Shown here: in pieces, positions 7,501 through 17,411 of the stretch
Position numbering within the stretch: the stretch's first letter is position 1
Layout of the letters: every line of letters starts with the position of its first letter
Origin: Cerioporus squamosus
Taxonomy: Eukaryota > Basidiomycota > Agaricomycetes > Polyporales > Polyporaceae
DNA: 18,788 nucleotides
Direction: 5' to 3'
NCBI GenBank assembly: GCA_022592435.1
Contig: JABYQS010000544.1
Span: 1-18,788, forward strand
Translations under genes and position numbers: made by a program
Notes under the pieces: model-generated
The model's input: the letters and a program-made list of their open reading frames with translations, nothing else
Databases searched by the model: none
What the model was told of the DNA's origin: nothing

Positions 7501-9869
7501 TGGGGGCGGCATTGCGCAGGGACGCGACGAAGAGTCGAGCACGGAAGCTGTGAGATCGGTGAGAGCCCGCAAGCGAGAAGCGTCCAAGAGTGTTCCAAGT
7601 CAGGCCGGATGCGGAAGTGCGACCACAAGCCTGTCCGGAAGCCAATTATCGTCCGCTTCGCCGAGTATCATCCCATCTGAACGTTGATAGCATCACTCTC
7701 CCGCTCATCTCCTCGCATTCCCTGCGCATCCCAGACTGTGCTTGCAACTGCCCCAGGCTGCCCTCCGCCGCCAGAAGGCCAGCACCCCGCAACGGCCACG
7801 CCTGTCAGTGCCGCTTTTAGGCTCGTCGCCGTCTGTCGTAATGCACATCCCACCTCCGTCATCCTGTCTTCCATACTTCTGCCCCCATCATCGTCCGTAG
7901 CACCTCCACTGTCCTGTTTCCAATTCTCCCGCTCTCCTTGCATCACACCATAACACAACACGATCATTGATGCTCGCACACTTGAACCTACGCACGGGAC
8001 AGCCTCTCCGAGTGATACGCCGGCGCCGCACATCGCCCGCAGTGGCGCCCTGCGGTTATGCTGCCTTATGCAATCCCCGCCTCTTCTCGGCTGCGGATGT
8101 CTTTTTTTCGCCTCATCTTGGCGGAAGCTATTAGCCTTCCAACTCCATGGCCACGTACTAGTCTACGCCCCCAGCTTTTCCCATCGCGCGAGCTTCTTGG
8201 ATATCTTCGCCGCGCGATGTCCTAGGGAAATCCAGGGATATCCGCACAACGCGCCGATCGGTCTCATGCCCACTAAGCCGCTGTCCGACACCTCCGCCTT
8301 CCCTGACCGTCTTATGCAAACCGATGTGCCTGGATGGTCAGGAATGATCTCGCTCGGAGCGAAGTCTTGTTGGCATGACACACCAGCGTACAATAGCAGC
8401 ACCGGCCTCGTCTCCGTGCATGATACGCCCGCCTGCGACTGCGATGGACAACAACAACCGCCTTCGGGATCTGGGCGGCGCATTTCCCAGAGTTCGCCGC
8501 TCGCGCCTAAAAATCATCCGAGTCAAACAACACGTGTGTGGTCTTCGAGGCGAACTCTGCTTACCGGGGCGAAATGGGGCCAGTTCGGGGCCCATGTCGA
8601 CTGTGCGCAGCCAAGCGACTCGTTGGAAACCGAAGTCCCGGTGTACGTGGGCACATGCCACGCCACCGGACGTTCATCCTGGTTCTGACGGCCATGGCTA
8701 TCGGACATCAGCGCTCACTCAACCGCGGTAGGAAGCCACCTGCCAACCGCTGCGACGTCGCTCTCATGGAAGCCGCTGCATGAATGAATGTACACAGATG
8801 CCCGCAGCTGTCGAACCACGCTGCCGTAGGAGCCGGAAGTCGAACCAGGAAGGACCTCCTGGAGCTTCAATCCTGTACCCGTGTTGGTATCCTCCCGGAG
8901 TGCCCGGGAGAAATAGCCCTGCCTGCTGTGAGCATGACTTGGCAGTTGCGTACGTATCACTCACTCTGTGGGTTTTATCGCCGAAGGTTGCGACCAAGCA
9001 CGACGAAATGAATAAACAGCGGTTTCTATTGGTGCCGCACGAGACGTTGCCTCCCACGTCGCCGTAAGTTCGCCCATGCAGTGTGGCGGCTATCTGCCGA
9101 CATAGCTGTATGTGGTCTATCTGCAGAAACTTCAGGGGTCAGCTAAGCAAACGCTACCCTCAACCAAGCACGTACGTTGTGCCACAGCACCGGAAGATAC
9201 ATGCATGCTGTCCGTCGATCGTAAAGACCGGTCCATGAGCGTTCAGGCGAACCCTCAATACCACCGCGCCGCGGCTCGAGCTTCGCCGCGCTGCGGTGAG
9301 AACCCTCGAGCTTCTTCCGTAATGGCATCCGGTGACGACATGGTCTTGTAAGGTTGTGGTCATGTAGTAGCGTCGTGAATGCGCCTCAACAGACAGGCAC
9401 GTCCGCACGTCGCACCTATCGATATGCCTGAACACGCCGGAATGCCCTATGCCGACGAAGCTATGTCTATAGCACCAAGCATGTCAGCAGGGGCGGAGAA
9501 GCGCGTGACATCAAAGTTTGTTGGCGTTCTGATCAGTCATGGAGGATGTCTTGTGGATATTCGGATATCCGATGCGCTGGCTGAGCACGACGTGCGCGCT
9601 GCGGTTGGATATCTGCACACTGCGTGGTGGAGATCAGCTATACTTGACAGGCACACCACGAGAAGCGGAGGGAAATTACTTACATATGGTACACGTGTTA
9701 CGGATTCTTGGTCTGTCAGTCACAAAATGAGTTCAGGCGTGCGCGATGAGAACGGAAGCAAGACAACCACTAGCAAAGTGCGACGAGCGTGGACAGTGAC
9801 AGAGAATAGGAACGGTCAGTGGGATATCATGATTGTAGATCAAACCAAACCCTCAGAAGCCGCTGGACC
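7501..9869. other. Long gap with no recognisable gene
   Basis: About 2.4 kb. The longest open frames are 206 codons (8068-8688, plus) and 172 codons (9379-9897, plus). Both are unlike known families, low in complexity pattern and without plausible exon joins, so they are not called. Small structures seen: a 7-bp stem CTCCCGG/CCGGGAG with a 5-nt loop at 8892-8910; a 6-bp stem at 8845-8862; a 12-bp palindrome TCGGATATCCGA at 9561-9572; and an ACACGTGT palindrome near 8530. The left part probably belongs to the upstream regulatory region or 5' UTR of the gene starting at 7442. Confidence 0.4.
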
Positions 9870-12242
9870 TCATGCTGCGGGATCACATCTGCAGTAACCC
9901 AATGCCTGAACATCATCAGTCGGAGAAAGGGACGTCCGACTGTGGTATATGTATGTAGGTATCACGGTGAGCGTTGACCGTACAGAAGAGATAGGAACAC
10001 TCACCGAAGGCGTCTCCGTCGTGTATTTCTCCTCTAGCAACCCTGTATAAGCTCGCTGTGCCCACTGGTCCAGCTGATGCATCTCCTCCTTCAATGGAAC
10101 AGATGAATAACCTCCCCAGATCTTGAAAACAGCCGGTAGAGCCTTCCAGATGCGCTCGCACAGGGGGAGCGTCTCGGAGAGCGGGCGGCCGCGATGCCAT
10201 TCTGCTTCGAACGCAACCTTCAAAAAATCTGCAGCACTTTCATGCATCAGTTGCTATCCACCTGGTGAAAGGAAGTGGATGAGGTGGCAGGGGAACGCAC
10301 AAGGGAAGAACTCATCGTCCGGCGGGTACATTTCCGCCGCTTTCTGGTAGAACTTAGCCGCTGCGGCAAGCATCTTCTCGGTCTCCTCTGCGTCGTTGTC
10401 TTTCTTCGCGCTCAAGCCCTGCTGCAGGAAAACGGCGCCGAGTGTGCTGCGTCAAGACCGCCCAATTAGCCATGGATCCACCTACGAGCGACCTCGGTCA
10501 CGATGAGGGTAATACATACGCATGCGCATCTGCGACCGGGAAGACATGGAAGGAATACCAAGCTCCCTTGTCCATGGGTTCATCGTCTCCCTCCTTGGGG
10601 AAGTTCTTCGTCGTCTCTTCAACCATCTGATTGGCCATGTCAATGAGCTCCTCTACGCTGTATTCGGAGTCGCTCTCGGACTCCCTCAACGCCTGATCGC
10701 AGCGCTCAGTTGAAACAACCGATGAATATCAAAGACACAAGAACTCACGCTCAGATACGCAGCCATCCGGATGCGCTTGATGGCGCGGACGAACGTCTTC
10801 TGGAAGATGTACCCGCGATCCGAGTTTGGCACGTCGTGCCAGGTGCGGGCGCCCCACTCGAGTACGTCGACGATGCTGTTGTAGTACTGCATCGCCGTCG
10901 CCTTGTCCTGCCCGCTCCGATCCACGAAGTATGCGCGGAAAAACCATGCACTGCAGATGCACATCAGCGAATGTCCACAGACGCCCATTCATCTCCGACC
11001 CGCTACTCACCGGATGGTCGAAGCCAGTGCGAGACGTGTCGGTTTCCATCCCTTCTCCTTGAGGAGCTTGACCGATTCCTCCTTCACAGTCTCAGCGCCA
11101 CCTTCTGGCCATCCGCCGAATGCAGTGAGCTCGAACTGCACTGCAAGCCGTAACCTGATCGTCAATATCCGTAAGACCCCGAGACAGACGAGAGACAGCA
11201 CCTTGAAGCTGCAGAGACTCAATCCAGTCTTCCGAGTCCATGTGAAACACACGCTGATCCCGCAGTAGGCCCCCAACGATGGCTTGCAGAGCCTGCACAG
11301 TCAGGGTGAATGATCGCATCCCACATGTGCATGTATGCGTGGATGATTACGTTCAGGTTCCCTTCAATGCCGGTCTCCGTCTTCTTGAGCTGCTTCATGT
11401 ACCGCACGCCCTCGGAGAAGTCCTGATCGGGATCGTCAGGGCACGATCGAGTACACGGGTCACAACCAAGGTCTTCACCTTGTATGCGTTCATGAGGGGC
11501 CATGCCTAACATCGACCCGTGAGGCGCTGCCGGAGGAATAGGGCACGGAATACCCACACAGCTGTTCAGCACGTTGTTCGCCGTCAGGACGTCTTCCATC
11601 TCGATGGCGACGATCCAGGGTGGTTTGACGTTGGATGGGATTGCTTGAAGCCTGTTGCTCTCCATCGTCCTGCTTTGAAGTGCCTCCAAGCCTTCTTGGG
11701 ACATCCTCAGGCCCTCCTCGCATTGTGACTTTAGTTGCATGTCCTGGTCGGAGAGCTCTTCCGAGGGAAGGGTCCCGAGTGCTTCCTTCCATGCCTTGAT
11801 GCTCAGGTCGTACAGATGCAACTCCTGCGCTCTGGTCAGCCAAGCGAGCTCAAAATACAGCCAGACGACTCACATAGGTGGACTTTCCAAGCCTTGCCCA
11901 TGCCTTTCCATACTTTGGATCTAATCCGACAGCCTGAGATGCCGTGTGAACTATGCTGTGACTTAGTAGCCGAGAGCTCAAACCTTCTGCGCATCCTTGG
12001 CCGCATCCAGATATCTACTGGTGGTCAACTACTGTACGTCTATTCGCAAGAGCGATGGCGACTCACTGCTTCAGCGCGATGGAACTGGCTGCGCGGTTCG
12101 CGTACAAAATCGCGTTGTGGTGATCCAGCTTGATGGCGTCGGAATACTTCGATTGAGCCTTTGCGTAGTCGCCCTGGCTATGGAAGGCGTTCCCCTCGGC
12201 CTTCAGCTGCTCAACGCGTGCCTTCGTGTCGTCAGAAGCCAT
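9870..12242 (-). CDS. TPR co-chaperone-like protein, 13 exons (545 aa)
   Basis: Seen: exons on the minus strand 12242-12067, 12017-11984, 11933-11874, 11824-11558, 11505-11479, 11422-11351, 11292-11202, 11140-11011, 10950-10749, 10692-10520, 10446-10301, 10228-10005 and 9905-9870. All 12 introns are GT...AG, 49-99 bp. Residues 8 to about 110 form three TPR units (QLKAEGNAFHSQGDYAKAQ, ILYANRAASS, YGKAWARLG). Lys14, Asn18, Asn49, Lys80 and Arg84 fit the carboxylate-clamp pattern of Hop/SGT proteins that hold the EEVD tails of Hsp70 and Hsp90. The remaining 430 residues are helical and unlike known domains (DFSEGVRYMKQLKK; YIFQKTFVRAIKRIRMAAYL; acidic ESESDSEYSVEEL). Inference: a cytosolic chaperone adaptor specific to basidiomycetes. 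Frame is continuous across every junction. The last 36-nt exon is the least certain part. Confidence 0.8.
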
Positions 12243-12730
12243 GTCAATCCTACATCCGAGACAGAGCCCTGTCAGTGTCAAATGGATGGGTCCTCGGCTG
12301 TGGAGACTCTCCCAGGGTCCTAGAAGCATGCCCGAAGAGGAAACCACATGATCCCAGAGGTTATGCATCCTGGATTGGCAGACGAGCTGGACCACAGACA
12401 ACTCGCGAAGACGATGCGTTTCGAGTGGCATTATGGACGACTGCGAAGAGAACGCAGCCACAGATTACAAATTACGGCGGCTCACGGTGAAGATCTGGAG
12501 GGGAGAGCTCGAGCGAACCAGTCACTGCTACGCGAGCGTCGGGAACACAGGGGAGGGCGTAGAGGGTAGAGAGGGAACGATCAACACCGGGACGCTGCGC
12601 AATTACAGACTAAGAGAAACATCATACACAGAATATTGGGAACATAACCTCCACCCCTGAATGAACGCCAATTCTTTCCATCCTCCTCCGTGTATGCGTC
12701 ATAAGGATTCGCCGGGCTGCCTGTGCGCGC
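12243..12730. promoter_or_regulatory. Intergenic region upstream of the TPR gene
   Basis: 488 bp between two minus-strand genes. It contains the TPR gene promoter and the 3' UTR of the RRM gene. No heat-shock-element array, TATA or CCAAT box was recognised. The open frames (for example 12433-12660) look non-coding. Confidence 0.35.
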
Positions 12731-13583
12731 TCACTCGCTCACGACAAGGCCGGCCATCGCACGCTGGACCTCCGGAACACCGTTGCCAGCACCGCCCACC
12801 ATGCGCGGGGGCAGCCCCGGGTGCCTCATTCCCAACGCCGCGCCCAACATCCTCTTGCCAGGATCTCCAATACGCGGAGCACCGTGGTCAGGCTGGGCAG
12901 CGAGGACAGCAGGGTCGTTAGCCGTCGGATCTATGGGAGAGACATCCGGACCGAGCGAGGAGGAAATGAGCGCATTGAGAGTGGGGTGTGCGGGGAGGTT
13001 AGGAAGGGTGGGCGAGGGCTCGCGGTCGCGGTCGCGCGCACCTTGATCGAGCGTATTGCCGTTCGCATGAGCGCTGCCGTTGGACAGGTTGTTGTTGCGG
13101 TACGAGTGGCTGATGGAGACACCACGGGCATGCGAGACGGAGTTGCGGACGTTGTGGCCACGTCCAGAGTTGTTGTGCGTGCGGGCGTTGACTGATTGGA
13201 TTATCTCCTGTGCGTCGGGGCCGTCGTATGGCTTAATGGTAGCGGTGCCCGAGGAGTTGGGCGAGGTGAAGATGGAGGGAGGGAATGCCAGGGCATGGAG
13301 ATAGGCCCGCTTGGCTGCAGAGCAGGTGCATGTAAGTACGCGAAGCGAATGGGTATCACCGAGCCTGTGCTCAGTCAGGATATAGCCACACACCTACGGT
13401 CGCGTCATTGAACACAATCAAGAGGCTGGTGTCGTTAATCCACTTGATCTTGAAGCCGCCGTTCACATTGTCCCACTCGGAGAACGCAGCTTGGATGTCC
13501 CTGGTCTTGAGCTCCTTCGGGAAGCCAGTGAGGGAGAGGATGCGCGTAACGCAGGCGGAGAGCTGGGAGAGAGCAGCAGCCAT
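12731..13583 (-). CDS. R3HCC1-like RRM protein, two exons (257 aa)
   Basis: Seen: exon 1 is 13583-13394 and exon 2 is 13314-12731, with a 79-bp intron (GTGTGT...CTGCAG, phase 1). Residues 13-75 form one RRM-like fold: ILSLTGFPKELKTRDIQAAF, then GFKIKWINDTSLLIVF, then ATVAKRAYLHAL. This order resembles the C-terminal domain of animal R3HCC1/R3HCC1L proteins (FP.E.KT.D...AF...GF.IKWVDDT...VF). The rest is disordered, rich in Asn, Ser and Pro (SVNARTHNNSGRGHN), and ends in a short hydrophobic tail, VQRAMAGLVVSE. Known: R3HCC1 relatives are poorly characterised but thought to bind RNA. Inference: an RNA-associated factor that kept the RRM but no R3H domain. It shares an upstream region with the divergent Fic gene. 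Confidence 0.7.
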
Positions 13584-14273
13584 CGTGACTGGAGTGATGA
13601 TATGGACAGGCGGCGGATGTGCGTGTGGTGCTGTGCGAGCGGCGGGTGGAGGGGCTGAGCGAGAAAAGTTAAAGATGATAGAGCTATACGTTAAGCGGAC
13701 GAGACGGTGCAGAGGAGACGGAGGAAAGAGCGGGAGATGGTCGTACAGAGAATTTCGGACAGAGCCAAGAAGCACACAGGACCCCAGCGCCGGTGCGCAT
13801 CAGGCGCGGCCCCGCTAAGGGCACACCGCGGCTTCTTCCATCACCACTTTCTGACGGTCTCCCACCAAGTAACAACGCCGTAAGTAATCCGCAGTCCACA
13901 TAACAATCCACCAGCAAACCACTCCGCAGACGCTGCGATTCCCGTAAGTCGGGAGGTTAAGCCTACAGTAAGTGTGTATCTATCGCAACCATCGGCCATC
14001 TCTGGACCTGTCTGTCGCCTCCATCGCACCCAGCACGACGGCAGGCGGAGATCGGCGTCTGTGGCAGACGACTTGGCACTGTTTCTCCGCATACGAGCAA
14101 GTTCTCATATGCCTTGAGGCGAAGTAACGTACACCCACTCACTCATGCCAGTCTATCCCAATTGATTCAGCACACTCACATGCCACATATCGTGTGCTTA
14201 TTGACTAGCAGGTGCAAGTGAGCTTTTTGTGAGCTTGACAAACACGCCGTCCGAGCTGTCGATCAAGACCGCC
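13584..14273. promoter_or_regulatory. Divergent promoter region between the RRM and Fic genes
   Basis: 690 bp between two outward-facing start codons. A CCAAT box on the plus strand (14158-14162) lies about 112 bp before the Fic ATG. The start of the RRM gene is preceded by a G/A-rich plus-strand stretch, that is C/T-rich on its own strand. The short open frames here are not supported as genes. Confidence 0.45.
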
Positions 14274-15913
14274 ATGGATTCGCACTTCCAGGCGCCTGCG
14301 ATACAGGTAACGATGATGTCGATTGCCGGCTTGAATTGTGCATGTTCATAGTCGATCGGATACAGGACATACCAAACGAGGTTTCCCTCCCAGATCGGGA
14401 GCGACTGGCCGGGACAACCAACCTCGTTCAGCGGATGGCGTTATGCGAAGAGATGATCGCCCGTTACCCCGGAAAAGCCTCTATCTACTTCGAAGTCCAA
14501 CTAGGGACAACACTTGGGCAGCTTGGAGCTAAAGCCCTTGCGCTCGGGCACTTTCGCAAGGTGTTTACAGTTCTTGTGTGCGTATGCTCTTCCGACTAAG
14601 TATTGCTAGGCCCAAAGCCTCCTTGCTCAGGATGGTGCCAGCGATGATTCGTTGGATATCCTGGTGGAGATCCTCTCTCGGGAAGTGGCTGCGGACTCGG
14701 CCAAAGATCTGGCGAGTTCGCTGAAAGGTGTATAGCAACCTCAGCACCGTGTTGCTCTTGACTAACCACTCACTCACTCCGACACGCAGTACCTGTCTCT
14801 CAGAAGTGGAGACCCACGAAAGAGCACAGATTCCCTACCACCCAGCCCTATCTTCCGGCTGGCCACGAAGAGATCAAGGACCAATGGTCCGCTCTATCCG
14901 CCCGAACGTTCCTTCACGAGGCATACCTGAGGAAACTTGTGGTCGAGACCAATTACATCGAGGACGTCTTCCGTCTTACGGAGAAGGTGCGTTTCTTGAC
15001 CGCACACTCATAGATTTCACTAGACTCATGAGCACAGTCAACATCGGACGTGGTGAGACGTGGAATAGCGGACGGCATCATCGAGCCCTCCATCGAGAGC
15101 AAGCTGCGCGATGCCGACAAGATCAGACAGGTCTTGACCGACACTGAATCTGTACGTGAAAGTCGCTAGGTCGCTTTTTGTTCTATACTCAACCACCGCT
15201 ATCTACTTCAACAGGTTTATGGGATCCTAGACGAACTTATCCACGAACCGGAGAAACTCGACAGGTCCTTTATATGTCAAGCCCACGCTCGTCTCATGGA
15301 GACCTGCAGATTCCTCGAGGCGGGCCGCTACATACCCGCAGGAGAGACTCGCTCGAGTACTAGGACAACCGTTCAGATCCTAGGCCACTACAGCGCTCAG
15401 TGCTGTCCATTTACCGAGGTAGACAAGGAACTCGACTATATCTGCACCATGTCTAAAGTGAGCCAAAAGAATTTCGGCCGCATCTCCACTTATAAACCTG
15501 TCACCTCAGCAATGGATCAAATCTTGGCGGAATCCTTTCGCTACGGCCAGTTGGATCCACCTTCTGCTGGCACGATGCCATCCTTTCGACGTCGGTATCA
15601 TTTCGACGCTGGTCAGCAGAACATCTGCTCATCTCGTTGCTTACAGGACGGTAACGGACGTATTGCCCGTATCATTGCGTCAATCCCTCTTGTCAAGGCT
15701 GGCTATCCACCTATTTCTGTGAACTTGAACCAGCGACAACAGTACTATGCAGGCACCCAGCAGGTACTGAGACCAATCGCTCCTCCGTTCGTCTGATGTG
15801 CAGCGTTAACGCGGTTAATCCGACAGGCATACGACGGGGATCACTCGCTCTTTATTCAGTGCTTGGTCGATGGTATGCGAGACACCATCACATATGTTCA
15901 AGGCATCGCATAG
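14274..15913 (+). CDS. Fic-domain protein (AMPylase/de-AMPylase family), nine exons (394 aa)
   Basis: Seen: exons 14274-14306, 14366-14560, 14610-14727, 14790-14986, 15038-15151, 15215-15457, 15510-15590, 15647-15763 and 15827-15913; introns 49-63 bp. The catalytic Fic motif HPFDDGNGRIAR is complete at residues 324-335, with His324, the acidic residue at 328 and both arginines. Upstream lies the Fic core (SARTFLHEAYLRKL; ATASWIHLLLARC) and downstream PLVKAGYPPISVNL. An inhibitory-helix-like TNYIED sits at 169-174, with Glu173 in the place of the family's blocking glutamate. The N-terminal 115 residues are helical, with no signal peptide or membrane segment, unlike animal FICD. Known: Fic enzymes transfer AMP to protein hydroxyls, and FICD modifies and demodifies the ER chaperone BiP. 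Inference: a regulated, probably soluble Fic enzyme; its target is unknown. The frame is intact throughout. Confidence 0.88.
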
Positions 15914-16129
15914 GTACCCCAGACGAGTGGTGCAGCGACTCTGCATATATGTACTAGTATGGCGAGGACTCGGAACGGATCCCAACCAACACGATTGACA
16001 CTGGCGGTCGTTGTGCACATATTGCTGGAATGCTGAACCTAACGAAGGATTCGAGCGTCGCCAGCGCGTTTCGGTGGGTGTTGGGTAGGAAGTGCTATGG
16101 AAGAGTACATGATACACAGTGAAGACCAA
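15914..16129. other. Convergent 3' region between the Fic gene and MIS12
   Basis: About 216 bp where two genes meet tail to tail. It must hold both 3' UTRs. No gene was seen. Confidence 0.4.
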
Positions 16130-17172
16130 TCAGTAATAACGATATACGCAAGTGTGACACCCTCCTGAAGTGCCTTCTAACCTGGCGTCGTGTCCATCCG
16201 GTCGACGGCTTTCCCTTTCCCACCATTCGCAGGTACATCCTGCACCCTCCCCTAGGACCTGACCAAGGATGGCCTTCACGTCCTCCGCCCGCGCGACATC
16301 ATACGCCGTTGCTGCGGTTGCACCTACAGCAGAGCTCCCCTCTGCGAAGGTCGCACCCTCCCCGGCTTCGCCCTTCGCCTTCTCCTTCGCCCGCTGCATG
16401 AGCTGGTCCACGGCCCAGTTCACATACCCAGTCTTGCTCGTCTCCCACGGCCGCTTGCCTGGCTCCGGAGAATGCCAGGCTCCAGCGCTGCGGTTGACGG
16501 GTCGATCTCGGGAAGCGACTCGACAGCGCTGTGAAGGGCTTGTAGCTGATCCGGGAGGGCGAGGAGTGCCTGCATCTGCGGGGCACGGAGGAAGGCAAGG
16601 CGCTCTTGGCGTGTGCGCGCGTGCTCGAGGTCTTTCGCAGACCTTCGCGCTGCACGGATGAAAAGACGTTTGAGCTTTCGTTGCTGTTCGTGCGAGGACG
16701 AGCGTGAGTTAACCCCAGCAACCTCGGACGAGATATGAACGCACCGCGTGCACTTTCCGCCTTAGCTCGTCAATCTCTGCAAGGAGCTCTGCTTCCTTCT
16801 CCGGCGGCTGCTCCAGATTCAGTCCCGCCTGGTGCGGGGCTACGACGGGGAGGTCCGCGGGTATAGCGAAGATGTTTCGCATTGACCACGCCTCGAAGAA
16901 GTCGAACGCGACATCGACATGGCTCTCCAGCAGCGTCTGGAACGCGACCAGTCCCTGCTCGATCTCCTGCGTTGGATCCCATTCTGCGTCCTTCTCCGCG
17001 CGTGCGTCCGCCCAGCGTTGCAGGAACTGCTCCATGCATCTACGCTCTGCCGCGCCTCATCGTTCGCAATGTTGATGATATCATCGAGCAGGAATTGTGG
17101 GATAAAGCCGAGTAATTCAGGGAGAAGCACAGATGGAACAGTCGATGGAGGTCCGGCGGGAGGTACGCTCAT
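16130..17172 (-). CDS. MIS12: Mis12 kinetochore protein, frame-slipped
   Basis: Seen: begins MSVPPAGPPSTVPSVLLPEL, followed by GFIPQFLLDDIINIANDEA and then MEQFLQRWADARAEKD, the conserved N-terminal helix pair of Mis12/Mtw1. Next come EQGLVAFQTLLESHVDVAFD and a coiled coil (PEKEAELLAEIDELRRKVHA). A 61-bp intron (16684-16744, GTGCGT...AACAG) leads to QRKLKRLFIRAARRSAKDLE and finally GKRPWETSKTGYVNWAVDQL. Known: Mis12 is part of the MIND/Mis12 complex that links centromere proteins to the Ndc80 and Knl1 arms of the kinetochore, and it is essential in studied fungi. Odd: one base is missing near 17035 (the frame jumps between SVDA and MEQF) and another near 16467 in a C run. A third slip near 16240 is possible; it would move the stop to 16177 and end the protein DRMDTTPG. 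The family call is strong; the gene as written is broken. Confidence 0.85.
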
Positions 17173-17411
17173 GGCGGTGCGAACGATAGTGGCGGGCCGA
17201 CGAAGGCATGAACCACCCAGTACTCATCTTCGCGACCAAGTCGCGTCGCGCGCGCGAACGCGTCTGTCACTCTGGAGTCACACAGGAGTCACACTAAGAT
17301 CTGCGTGATGGGACCCCGGAAACTGCTGTCTCCGAGAGCTGCCAGGCGCGAAGCGTACAACGCGCATTCCCCTAGCCTCCTACCTTCACGCTTCTGGCCA
17401 ATACTTCCGCC
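17173..17411. promoter_or_regulatory. Divergent MIS12 / STRIPAK-gene promoter with an MCB-like site
   Basis: 239 bp between two outward-facing start codons. ACGCGT at 17258-17263, the MluI cell-cycle-box core, lies about 86 bp before the MIS12 ATG, next to a CG-rich run (17241-17256). A tandem 11-bp direct repeat, GGAGTCACACA then GGAGTCACACT, occupies 17274-17295. The cell-cycle reading is inference from the motif and the kinetochore neighbour. Confidence 0.45.

Noticed and set aside
8068..8688. 206-codon plus-strand open frame
   Set aside because: No family resemblance, no plausible splice partners, and a mixed low-hydrophobicity composition. Frames of this size arise by chance in GC-rich DNA.
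8830..8870. GGTTCGA-like T-arm on the minus strand (possible tRNA)
   Set aside because: The flanking stem does not pair and no acceptor, D or anticodon arms could be formed.
9561..9572. TCGGATATCCGA palindrome as an operator
   Set aside because: A single 12-bp palindrome more than 2 kb from any start codon has no supporting context.
9379..9897. 172-codon plus-strand open frame overlapping the end of the TPR gene
   Set aside because: It overlaps the last exon of a better-supported gene and shows no recognisable domain.
11506..11560. Alternative donor GGTATT one codon later in the TPR gene
   Set aside because: It puts the next exons out of frame; the GTGGGT donor gives a continuous protein.
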